Under the pieces are notes generated by a model that was given only the letters and a program-made list of their open reading frames with translations, was not told where the DNA came from and ran no database searches. A program made the translations under genes and the position numbers. 64,000 nucleotides of DNA from Kuschelorhynchus macadamiae (lineage: Eukaryota; Arthropoda; Insecta; Coleoptera; Curculionidae), in assembly GCA_030620095.1 (NCBI GenBank), contig JAUTXW010000347.1, positions 1,330,501 through 1,394,500 on the forward strand, given 5' to 3'. Positions 1-10,214 of the stretch are shown here, piece by piece. Numbering within the stretch: position 1 is the stretch's first letter; every line of letters starts with the position of its first letter.

Positions 1-900
1 GTCTGGTCTTTTTTAACAGTTCCAAAAATTTTAAGTTATTTTTTAACATAGCACGATCTTTTTCGATTACTTGATTCAATCTATTGGGCATTGAGTTATA
101 ATTGGGATCAAGTTCTTCCCAGCATTGATAGATTATTTTCCACAGTTCATCCGAATTTTAAGGTCTAAAGTTACATTTATATTTTTTTTAACAATCAATC
201 CCCAACGTTCTTTATTGGATTTATATCCGGACTGTAAGAAGGCCAAGGCAACACTTCCACATTATTATTCTGAAGCCACTGTCTTATATTATTGGCAGCA
301 CGAACAGGGCAATTATCATGATGGTAAATAAAAGAGTTGTTTGTATATTGTGCGACTGCTGGATGTATTGTGTTCGAAAATTTATTCGTAATATTTTGCA
401 GTAAACCTGCCTTAAATGCGATAACATACGCCTAATCCATTGACACATCCCATACCTTCACGGAAAATAGTCTAGATTTGAAAGTTAAGCCTTTAAGCTA
501 GTATATTTTTGTTGAAATTGTCTGATATTTGTACGGTATACATGAAATTGACCATTATACAACTTTTCAGCGGCCAACACGATCCTGCTTCATAATTGTT
601 GCTCAAAATATACATAGTTTAAGGCAAAGGTTAGCCTTCCCTGTTTTCGCCCTTCTGCGTGTAACATTTTTGCAACCACTCGGTTTTATCATCATGAATA
701 CCAATCTTTACTTCATCAATCACAACATACCTAGAAACTGCAAATAGATTTTGTCTTAGGTGACGAATGAGCGCAGCGTTCGAAACCCTATTATTCCCTG
801 AACCTTTCTAATGATCCCTCTAACTCCCATTGTTCTTTGATTTTTAAAATGGTCGTTTTACTTTTCCCTTTCCTGTCTGCTAGGGCTCGATTCGATTAGC
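1..900 (-). pseudogene. Tc1-like transposase relic (C-terminal part)
   Basis: Reading the minus strand shows the back half of a Tc1/mariner-superfamily cut-and-paste transposase. Visible pieces are the block around the first catalytic Asp (VIDEVKIGIHDDK, near 700), the second Asp block (HHDNCPVRAANNIRQW, near 310) and the proline-rich block before the last acidic residue (WPSYSPDINPIKNV, near 220). Tc1 proteins normally read PIEN at that last point. Here it is PIKN, so the third catalytic residue is lost. Several stops and frame changes interrupt the rest, and the N-terminal DNA-binding domain is not recognisable. A tail reading NRLNQVIEKDRAMLKNN lies at 10-70. No terminal inverted repeat was found and the left edge is the window boundary. 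This is a dead copy. Confidence 0.75.
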
Positions 901-1168
901 CTTCTTCTATTTTAGTAATTATATAGTATATAACTGTTATAGTATAAATTATTTTTAATTGTGACGTGTTGCCGCTTTTACCTTAAACCAGCCATGTTAA
1001 ACTCAAAGTCACTGGTGGGCCAAAAGCATGAAGACCATCGACTAGGTGGGCCGCAAAACCTTATCTTAAACAAGACAAACTACTAAAATCTTGAGAAAAA
1101 GTACTATTATAGGACAAGTCTGTTTATTAAATTTCCAATAAAAAGGACATTACAAAAAACTACAGACA

Positions 1169-3565
1169 TTAAATTCTCTTGCCAGATATTTGACATCTTT
1201 TGTCTTTAATTAAGTTGTCTATTTGTGGCGCGAATTTATCGGCAGAAATAACTTTTAAAACTGCGTCCAAGTGTGCGTCCGACAATCGCGATTTTGCGGA
1301 AGATTTGTTTCCTTTCATTGAAGAAAATAGTTGTTCACACTTATAGGTAGTTCCAAACATTGACAGGATTTTACAGGCAAATTTTCTCATTTCTTGGTAT
1401 TGAACAGGCAAGTACTTATAAAATTCGAATGTACCAACACTATCAAATTTTTGTTTTAAATGGGTCTGACACTGAATCTCAATTACTTCCATTTGCAAGT
1501 GAGGGCGAACTTTATCAATATCGATAGTGAAAAGATCAGTAAATAGAGAACAATTTCTTGGGTCTTAAAATCCTGAAAACGCTTCTCAAGTTCTGCCAGA
1601 AGGCTTCTCATTTTCTCTGAATATATTTTGTATGATATTGGGACACTTGTGCTTTCTTGATATCCCTTACAAGTCAGAAAATGTGACAGATTATCCTCTG
1701 CTAACTGTTTTTCCCACAACATCATCTTACACTTGAAAGCTTTCACATGATCATGCATATCAGTAATAACTTGACGTGGTCCTTGCAATTTCGTATTTAA
1801 GTCCGACAAGTGTTTTGTGATATCTACCATAAATGAAAGATCTTGTAAAAAAGGTACATTGCATAATAGGCTGACATCTTCTCCTTTTGTTTCCATGAAC
1901 ACGCGTATTTCTTCTTTGAGTTTCGAAAACCGGTCGAGTACTATAGAACACCAAAGCCATCGCACCTCTGTATAATATGGTAAACCAGTATACTCACTTT
2001 CTAAATCACGTAAAAATGCAAAAAACTGTCGCTGATTAAGGCCTCGTGACCTTATGAAGTTTATAATTTTTTTCACTGACTTTAAAACACTTTCCAACTT
2101 GATCACTTTTGTGCTTAAAACTTCTTGGTGGATTATACAATGAATATGATGAAAATCTGGTTTGTTACTGCCCGTTTCTCTGATCTTTGTCTGTAATATC
2201 TTAACGAAGCCATTTTTTACTCCAGTCATTGAAGGAGTTCCCTCTGCTGCAACAGAACACAGTTTTGACAAATCTAAATTGTACTTTTGCAGAAATCCAT
2301 AAACAGCATTGAAAATATCCTTCCCAGTTGTTGTATTATGCAATGGTACTAATTCCAGTAATTCTTCATACACATTGATATCTGTATCAACCGCACGAAG
2401 AAAAAGAGCGAGTTGCGCCACACCACACACATCCGTACTTTCGTCACAGGCAATAGAAAATGCAATGAAAGAGTCTGATTTTGTTTGTATCTGATCACCT
2501 ATATTGGCAGCTAAATCAGTAACTCTTTTTGACCTTATGAAGTTTATAATTTTTTTCACTGACTTTAAAACACTTTCCAACTTGATCACTTTTGTGCTTA
2601 AAACTTCTTGGTGGATTATACAATGAATATGATGAAAATCTGGTTTGTTACTGCCCGTTTCTCTGATCTTTGTCTGTAATATCTTAACGAAGCCATTTTT
2701 TACTCCAGTCATTGAAGGAGTTCCCTCTGCTGCAACGGAACACAGTTTTGACAAATCTAAATTGTACTTTTGTAGAAATCCATAAACAGCATTGAAAATA
2801 TCCTTCCCAGTTGTTGTATTATGCAATGGTACTAATTCCAGTAATTCTTCATACACATTGATATCTGTATCAACCGCACGAAGAAAAAGAGCGAGTTGCG
2901 CCACACCACACACATCCGTACTTTCATCACAGGCAATAGAAAATGCAATGAAAGAGTCTGATTTTGTTTGTATCTGATCACCTATATTGGCAGCTAAATA
3001 AATCAGTTTATAATTTTTTTCAACTCTTTTAGCTTAAAACTTCTTGGTGGATTATACAATGAATATGATGAAAATTCTCTGATCTTTGTCTGTAATACAA
3101 GGATATATTTTGAAATGGCTAATTCCAGTAATTCTTCATACACATTGATATCTGTATTCACACTCTCGGGACTTTACAAGGCACCCTTTTATAAATTCAC
3201 CTTCAACAAATGGTTTTGAGTGTTTCGCGATCAACTCCGACAGTACGTAGCTCGCTTGAAGGACATATTCATTTTCTTGCTTTGGACGTGTAAGCATAAG
3301 CTGCTGATCTTTCAACCGTGATTTTAACTTATTTAACTTTTCGATTCTGACCATGCCTGTATACTTGTCAAACATAGTTTTATGAATATCATAGTGACGT
3401 TTTATGTTATATAATTTTGGGACACCGACTGTACTATTACAAAACAAACAAATAATTTTTTCTTTCACTTCACAGCAAAAAAAACTCTAATTCCCACTTT
3501 TCTTGAAAGATGCGATGCTCATCTACAACTTTCCTCTTACTTCCACTTGGTTTTGAAAGAGACAT
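1169..3565 (-). pseudogene. hAT transposase, ZBED5/SCAND3-like, broken
   Basis: This minus-strand gene encodes the hAT-1 transposase. The protein would bind the element ends through an N-terminal BED-type zinc finger (CLFC...H...H, 3380-3470), cut with an RNase H-like domain (CDESTD near 2430 and 2915) and dimerise through a C-terminal hATC domain (LSMFGTTYKCEQLFSSMKGN, 1290-1400). I take the start as the ATG at 3565 (MSLSKPSGSKRK). Four lesions are visible: one extra T in a T8 run at about 3477-3484 shifts the frame; a scrambled, partly deleted segment lies at 2998-3160; an in-frame 483-bp duplication repeats 161 codons; and another frameshift lies near 1500-1540. Similar insect proteins are annotated as GTF2IRD2-like or ZBED5-like. 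The gene is not functional as it stands. Confidence 0.88.
2048..3157. repeat. In-frame 483-bp tandem duplication plus a degenerate third copy
   Basis: Unit 1 covers 2048-2530 and unit 2 covers 2531 to about 2997, offset exactly 483 bp (161 codons). By eye they differ at only about three positions, near 2258/2741, 2289/2772 and 2441/2924. A third, internally deleted piece at 3010-3157 repeats the start, middle and end of the same unit and joins directly to the upstream coding part. The duplicated block encodes the CDESTD-to-FIRS portion of the hAT-1 catalytic domain, so the 476-codon reading frame stays open across the first two units. Confidence 0.93.
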
Positions 3566-4020
3566 GTTAAAAACTGTATCCGAAATAAATTATAATAAGT
3601 ACTGTTAAGTGTTGTAACAATAAGTGCGCAACTCAACTCGAAACTCTATCGCAACTGACTCATAACTGACTAAATACTGAACGGCTGAACTCAATCAAAC
3701 ACCGCTTATATACGGATTGTGATTTCCAGAATGTTCAGATAGCGTCATCTGTGTTTTTGCGCGATAGAATTTCATGGAACAAGCCAGATAACGTTTGGCT
3801 TTAGGTTTTAGGTTGAGTATGTGTAGTTCATCCTCCTAAACACAGATGGCACTATGTACAATTGTACATTGCATTATACCAATCGTTGTTGCAGCGACGC
3901 GCGTTTTCAAAAACGGTTTTTAGCTTGTTCGGGAGCCGCATTATCTGGCTGTTTTCAAAACTGATTTGGGCCGCAGAAAAATGCTCACTGGACCGCATGT
4001 TTGACATGGCTGCCTTAAAC

Positions 4021-5637
4021 CAATGGCAATATCCGTTATCTTAATGAAATGCGGTGTATATTATTGCATTTTTTTATTGTGCCGAATATCCTAAATAGGG
4101 TATATAAATTCTTGATTTATTTCAAACCGACAGTTTTCTAAAGCAATATTCGGTTTCTTATGACGAATGTTAAACACGAGTATTTCAAAGAGTATTGAAA
4201 GTTTTAAAAAGCTAAACAAAATAATAAATAACACTTATCTCAAACGTTATCTTCCAGATCGTGTAGACATATCTAAACTTACTTAAGATAAACCTGTCAA
4301 GTTTTACACCCCCTTTTAAAAGTTTCTGGTTATCATATGGCCCTTTTCGTGGGAAGATTTCTTTGCCTAATAATAATTGAAACATTTCATTTGTTTGGAT
4401 TCAGTTATAATGAATTGTGAATTTGCTTTTGTTAACTTTGCTACGTTAAAAATACAATAGAACATTTCATAATAGCAGGTGTTCAAAAAGGGGATGTGTT
4501 TTTTAGAAATGCAGTGTTTCCGATCAGAAAAGATTGGCTGACAGGATATTTCTTTGTTTCCCTTTTTTCACCATGGTTTTTCTGATCTAGAATGGTGATA
4601 AGTTAGTTTAGGTTTTAGACATTTATATAAAATATACTTTTATTTTATTTAGACGGAAATGTGTTATATTTCAGTTTAATACAATTCTCACATAAAATAG
4701 AATTCTAGGCGACACCAAATATTTTTTAATTAATACGTCTATGACGTCGCTTCGCGTTCCAGCCAATAAAAGGCTTCTAAGGAGGGCAGTTCTTGTCAAA
4801 GTTCTAGTACTTATGGTTGTTTTAAATTCTTCTTTTGTGGTGGTTTATGGGGCTTCACATATACAGTGGGTTGTCAGAGTTGAGGGTTTATCAAATATAT
4901 TTTATTTTGATTCTAGTATTTATTTGGGGAGTAATTTTTACATAATTTCAGGTGATAAATTTATGGTTTATTTAAAGAATTTTCTTGTTCTAAGATTAGG
5001 GATTTTAAGTAAATTTCGTCATTTTTTAGATTTTAATTTAGGTTTTAACGTTTTTTTTGGTTATTAATTTTGAGCATTACTTTTTTGTACAGTATTTTAT
5101 TTTTGTTAATTGATATTTAAGTTGTTTTTAAAAAACCAAATCTTTTATTTAAATAAACCTCCTTCTTGCTAAAATATCTATATTCAAGAAAAATATACCA
5201 ACGTTGTTGCAGTTTGTTGTTGTTCGAGATATAAGTGGCCGCTGAATTGGTGAGATCAGATATTTAATTAATTTGTACTAACAATTATATATGATAACAA
5301 TATAATATAATTATTAAATTATAAACTACGAAGAAACCTACAGAGTATCTTTGATTTTACTTATTATATCTTAGTTAATTTCAGTAATGTGATAGGATTG
5401 CCCGCTATGTCTAAAATAAATAAATAAATTTATATTCTATAGGATTATAATGCTCGATTAAGATCAATAACCCTGTTAGAAGTCTTTTGAAAACTTACAT
5501 TTTTGACCTTTTTTAACTACTAAACGACTTTCCTATCTCAGCTTTTGGTTATTTATCCGCTAACAACAACAAAATATCAAATTTTGACACCTCCTGTCAA
5601 AGTAGAAATTGACGTTAGCAGATAGCTAACTAAACAC
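4021..5637. other. AT-rich interval without a recognised gene
   Basis: No homology was recognised here. A 108-codon open frame at 4741-5067 begins with a basic stretch and a hydrophobic run resembling a signal sequence, then becomes very rich in Phe, Leu and Gly, as expected for translated T-rich DNA. I do not call it a gene. A CCAAT and ATAAAAGG-like pair lies at about 4763-4772, downstream of the open frame's start, so it does not support a promoter for it. Confidence 0.5.
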
Positions 5638-5640
5638 TAA

Positions 5641-5800
5641 AGGCCGTTTTACATGCTGCAATTCTTCTTTGCAATATGCAATAGTCTTGAACAAAGGCAT
5701 GAGCAGTTTGGCAAAAGATACAAATGTCTTGCCACTGCGCATGCTTTTGTTCAAGACTATTGCAACTTGCAAGAAAGAATTGCAGCATATAAAACGGCCT
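5641..5800. mobile_element. Harbinger-type foldback MITE, copy 1
   Basis: This 160-bp near-palindrome starts AGGCCGTTTTACATGCTGCA and ends with its inverse. It is flanked by the 3-bp duplication TAA (5638-5640 and 5801-5803). Three-base TWA duplications with GGCCG-type ends are typical of PIF/Harbinger non-autonomous elements. It has no coding capacity: open frames across it arise from the palindrome. Confidence 0.85.
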
Positions 5801-5853
5801 TAAGATAGGAAAGTGCAATCCGTTTTGTTGCAAGGTAAGTCGTTTAGGAGTTA

Positions 5854-6013
5854 AGGCCGTTTTCCATGCTGCAATTCTTCTTTGCAATATGCATTAGTCT
5901 TGAACAAAGGCATGCGCAGTTTGACAAAAGGTACAAATGTCTTGCCACTGCGCATGCTTTTGTTCAAGACTATTGCAACTTGCAAGAAAGAATTGCAGCA
6001 TGTAAAGCGGCCT
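5854..6013. mobile_element. Harbinger-type foldback MITE, copy 2
   Basis: This second 160-bp copy, in the same orientation as copy 1 and 53 bp from it, is flanked by TTA (5851-5853 and 6014-6016). It differs from copy 1 at a few bases, such as TTTTCC in place of TTTTAC near the left end. The different target duplications (TAA and TTA) show two separate insertions rather than a local duplication. Confidence 0.85.
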
Positions 6014-6016
6014 TTA

Positions 6017-7075
6017 CAGAGCTTCAATAGGTGGCAATTTTTAAACGTCATTTTCTAGAAAGTATTTGAATTTAGGTATAGGAAACATAACACAAAAGTT
6101 TAGAATGTTCAGCACAATAAAATAAATGCAATAGTAAACAAGCCATTTCATTTAGAAAACGTTGGTTTAAACTAGAAGCAGCAACACCGCACCATTTAAA
6201 ATATTTTTAAAAGAGAGTTTATGTTCAGCCAAATTTTCAAAATAATCTTTTTCTTGATTTTCCAGATACTTCTAACACGCCACTCTCCATGAATAACCCT
6301 AAATACACAGGATTTGTTTTCTAAATCAATTTGTTGTCTCGAAAAATTGGAAATTTACAGCAGATTAAAATGTGGACTAGTTAAAGCTGTACATATTTAA
6401 TGTCATCTTCCTTCTACACCGGTAAAGGTAAATGCGAGATAAGCCACTGTATGTCTTTTAGCACCATATTTTCCATATTTTTTTTAGTAACTACGTCGAG
6501 TCATGCATAAACTAATAAAAAATGAGCAGGTACATAATTATGCCTTTCTTTTTGAAAGGCTTTGCAGCGTTTAAGAAGGAACAACAAAGTTCAATTAGTG
6601 AAAATCCCCGTCACATTGACCTAGAATTTATCTGTTGATTATGACGGAAAGGACTATTCATTGTTTTCGCAGGTTATTATAATAATGAGAAATTAAAATT
6701 TTAAAAGAACGTTACATTCTAATATTGAAGCTGATGATTGGGTTTTCGGTCCGCAGTGAAAGTACCCGAGGAATAAAACTTCAAAAAAACTAGTTCTTCC
6801 GACGTTTCGGGGAAAAGTCTACCCCTGTCTTTAGCAACCGAAAAAAACGAAAAACAGCATAAGTATATTTCATTTTTAAATAAAAAATTTTCTCAAGGCC
6901 TGCAAATCTCTGACAGAATGCCAATTTTATTCTTATTCTAGACAACCCCAGCATGCCCAAGTGCTACCCCCCACCAGCGCCGGATTTGCTCATGATACCG
7001 ACGGGGACTAATCTTTATACACGTCAAGGCGTTTCCGTCGATGCCCAAACATACCCTAAAAATATTTTATATTAC
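6017..7075. other. Interval without a recognised gene
   Basis: I see no coding homology. Near 6795-6830 the sequence ACTAGTTCTTCCGACGTTTCGGGG resembles ends of dispersed insect repeats, but nothing further supports a call. The open frame beginning at 6953 runs straight into the left end of hAT-2 and is therefore not a gene. Confidence 0.5.
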
Positions 7076-7083
7076 CTAAAAAT

Positions 7084-8621
7084 CAGTGGCGGCTATTCAG
7101 GCGAAGTAGGTGAAGTGCTACTTCACCAGGAAAAAAACAAGCAAACATCTAACTATATTTATTATATATCTCTTAAAATTTTAGTTTTTACAATCATTTA
7201 TTCACCTAATTAGCAAAAAATAAACTGTACATCTCGAATTAATATTTTACTTCACGTTTGGCGGCATGTCTTTTTAAAACTTTCAATCGAACTTTATTTA
7301 TAACTATAACAGTGGCGCAAACCGCTTTGACTTTGCTGGAGGTGCTATGTTTAGTTTACGATTTTCCTACTATATTGCCATGACACCGCGTATCCGATGA
7401 CGTCGAGCCCAGCGCCATACAACGCTCTCGGTGAATTGCAGGCGAAGTACACTACACCCACGTGTCGTTCAGTTTCCGGCGGTTTTTATTTTCGCGGATT
7501 TCGCTGCAACCGATGAGTTCCTTTGCAGTTAACTTGACTGTTTTGTGTTAAATTTATTTACTAACTTCAAATTTGAAGTTAGTAAATGTGTTTGTTCAAG
7601 ACTGGAATAAATTAAAAGACGTCTTTGAATTAATTTATTACAAACTGTGACAAATCTGATGAAAAATCAATCCGCCTTGCGAAAGGATTTTGAGGTGAGA
7701 TGAACGATTTTGAATTCACGTTTCTGGCATTAGTGTTTAATGACATTTTCTCAATCACGGTCATACTATTTGACGTTCTTTAAAAAAAATCGCTTGACAT
7801 TCATTTTTGCATATCCAATATAAAAGACTGTCGTAAGGCGCTCTGTAAAAAAAGAAATGAACATTTTCTTAATAACATGTTTGATAAAGCAAATTCTATT
7901 ACAGAAATAATTCATTACGAATGTGAGCTTGCTAAGCTTTCACCTGAAGAAATTAGGGCTAAGTATTGAATCCTTTTTTATGAAATATTGGACCATATTT
8001 TAATGTAAATGACACTAAGATTTCAAGACTGTGAAAAACTTACATTTTCATCTTTGGCAGGCTAAATTTTCCGAATATAGTTTAAATTTTCCGACTAGCC
8101 CGTTTGAAAATTCGTTACAGTTATATGGGGAAATATTTTCAAAAAGTCAACGACTTAAAAATGAGCTTAGTTTTATTTTTGCCGATGAGAGTAATTGGAA
8201 TATATCCCTGCAAGAGCAAGTGAAACAAATTTATAAAAATATATGTATTTTTACCGAAGCATATAAATTGTTTTCTCTTATTTTGACAATACCGTCAAGT
8301 TAAGTTTTTCTTGCTTCAAATGGGTAAAAACGTATTTAAGAAATACAATATCTCAAGAAAGACTTACTTCTCTTGGCATTACTTCAATTCAAAAGGAATT
8401 TCTGGAGGAGATTAGGGCAACTCATCCATTTTATGAGGATGTTAAAAATAAATTTGCTGCTATGAAGGATAGGAGAATTGATTTAGTATACAAAATTTAG
8501 GTAAGTCATAAAAAAATATTCTACCCCTCCATATATAAAAAAATTCTGAAAAAAAAATTATTGCGATATTTTCTTGCTTCATTTGCACTTCACTTACTTT
8601 TTCACCCGCGAGCCGGCAGTG
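7084..8621 (+). mobile_element. hAT-2, ZMYM-type hAT element with 8-bp target duplication
   Basis: The left end reads CAGTGGCGGCT and the right end, read inward, CACTGCCGGCT. Both are followed by related GGYGAA...GTGAAGTGC subterminal sequence. The flanks are the perfect 8-bp duplication CTAAAAAT (7076-7083 and 8622-8629). The element is 1538 bp long, shorter than an autonomous copy, and holds only fragments of a transposase. Confidence 0.88.
7640..8500 (+). pseudogene. hAT (ZMYM1-like) transposase fragments
   Basis: Scattered pieces of a zinc-finger-MYM-type hAT transposase survive. An internal helical block (ECELAKLSPEEIRAKY) is near 7920-7967. A 90-codon open piece lies at 8031-8303. The C-terminal dimerisation region is at 8308-8500, with WVKTYLRNTISQERLTSLGI followed by an RIDLVYKI terminus and stop. 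In full-length relatives that C-terminal motif follows the conserved SCE-S/T-F segment, which is disrupted here near 8300. No intact catalytic domain remains, so the copy would need a transposase supplied elsewhere. The assignment to the ZMYM1-like branch rests on the C-terminal motif and is from memory. Confidence 0.75.
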
Positions 8622-8689
8622 CTAAAAATATTGAAAGAACTAGCCGTTACTTGTCAAGTTAAGTCAATCGGTTTAAGAGACAGTGAAAA

Positions 8690-9690
8690 AATCACCCCCA
8701 GGTGTTTACAGATCTTCACGTTTTAGCGTCCATAGATGCCAAAAAATATGTTTTATCAATTCCGTCGATCCACCTGTCGGTTTGTTTGTCTGTCAGTTCA
8801 CGTCATAGTTTAAAAGCTACTTACCCAAAATGGCCGCCTGTTACTATGAAACTACTTATCCAATTTATCACAAAAATCAAGTATTATATAGGAATCAACT
8901 GGTAAAATTTTGGTACGAATCCAAAATGAAGGAAGAAAATAGCGGCTTAGCAACATATTTAAAAATTCACCTTGAAAATCTACTTAATGCACTTATCTCA
9001 AATTGTGTGCCATAAATAATTGTGGAATATAGATGAATTAGTAAAACTGTAGTACTAATTAAAGATAACAGAACAAAATGGCGTCTAAATATAATATTTG
9101 TAATCTGCAAAAATCGCCCCCTCAGATTTTACATATCTTCACGTTTTAGCGTCCCTAGATGCCAAAAAATATGTTTTATCAGTTCCGTCGGTCCGTCTGT
9201 CTGTCTGTTTGTCAGTTCACGGAATAGCTTATCAGAGTGACTTCAAATTTTGGTCAAAAATTAAGGGTCATATAGGGCTGACCTGGTAATATTTTGGTAG
9301 AAATTCAACATGTCTGAATAAGATGGCGGCCTAGTGAAACGTTAAAAAATTATTACTGAAAAAACTAATTATCCAATTTACCCTAAATTTTGCACAAAAA
9401 TCAAGTGTTTACAACATTTTGGTATGAATAGAAGACAGCAAAACCGAATGGCGACCTTTTAAAATATGTAAAAAATTAAAGATTAATTTTAAATTTTTTG
9501 TAATTAAGTGTCATATAGAGATAAACTGGTAAAGTTGTGTTACGAACTCGCTATCCTTGAGAAGAGGAACAAAACAGCAACCAAATTCTGTAGAAAATTA
9601 AATATGATGTAGGGATAAACTGGTACGCATCCAATAATGACGTAACAAAATGACGGTGTGTATTAATATACAAACTACTTATTGAATTTA
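8690..9690 (+). repeat. Dispersed non-coding repeat family A, copy 1
   Basis: This repeat has two similar leaders (TTCACGTTTTAGCGTC followed by a CCGTCGGTCCGTCTGTCTGT-type pyrimidine block) at about 8715 and 9138. Each is followed by imperfect units containing CTGGTAAAATTTTGGTA and AAAATGGCGGC every 100-200 bp. The same grammar recurs inverted at 26830-27700 and again at 55190-56180. No protein is encoded and no terminal repeats were found. Confidence 0.65.
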
Positions 9691-9699
9691 TCAGCTCGC

Positions 9700-9745
9700 C
9701 AGGGGACGCGGGTGAAGCGCCGCTTCACCTACGTTTTCCAATCAA
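9700..9745 (+). mobile_element. Isolated left end of a second ZMYM-type hAT
   Basis: The sequence CAGGGGACGCGGGTGAAGCG followed by CCGCTTCACC matches the layout of the hAT-2 left end: a CAG tip followed by a GTGAAGYRCYRCTTCAC palindrome. I found neither the matching right end nor an 8-bp target duplication, so this may be a truncated element later interrupted by mariner-1. Confidence 0.5.
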
Positions 9746-10214
9746 TTTACTTAAAAATAAAAATATTTTTAAAATATTAAGCATTTTATAATCTACATTT
9801 TTATTACAAAAATGTAGTACGTTTTATATAAATTCACATTATTTACTTAATTATACAATTATTTTCTATTAAAACTAATGCGTTATATACTCAAAAAATA
9901 ATAATGACTTAAAAACGTAGCGCGCTGAACACCTTTTCATAAGAGTGACCCGTTCAGGATTCACAGTATTCGGTATCAGACTCCCCCTGCATGCCGGCTT
10001 TCACACTAAGATTTGTTTACGGCAGTTGGTATGGCAACGCAATGGTGAATATCCGTAAGCCAAATAGAGATGTGAGCGGCATAAAACTGCTGCTGCAGGC
10101 TACAAGCGCTTGTTATAGAATTAATTTAAACTAGTGCGTTCGGGTCATCGGAGGCGGAAGCAGTTTTGCATCGATCGAATCCAATCGAAATTACACTTAA
10201 GATTAAGATATGTA

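Larger units (their letters stand above)
989..4012 (-). mobile_element. hAT-1, complete hAT DNA transposon with 8-bp target duplication
   Basis: The element is bounded by imperfect terminal inverted repeats: CAGCCATGTTAAAC at the left and CAGCCATGTCAAAC when the right end is read inward. Both are flanked by the identical 8-bp sequence CCTTAAAC (981-988 and 4013-4020). Eight-base target duplications and CAG-starting ends are hallmarks of the hAT superfamily. The element is 3024 bp long and carries one broken transposase on the minus strand plus a GC-richer promoter side at 3600-4000. The perfect target duplication indicates transposition as a unit and limited decay since insertion. Confidence 0.92.

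Noticed and set aside
4741..5067. 108-codon open frame starting with a hydrophobic, signal-like run
   Set aside because: Composition follows the T-rich DNA, no known domain is present, and no splice sites or neighbouring exon support it.
5630..6051. Similar Cys-rich open frames at 5630-5887 and 5851-6051
   Set aside because: They translate the two palindromic MITEs; similarity comes from the repeat.
6953..7213. 86-codon open frame
   Set aside because: It crosses the target duplication and left tip of hAT-2, so it is a chance frame across an insertion junction.
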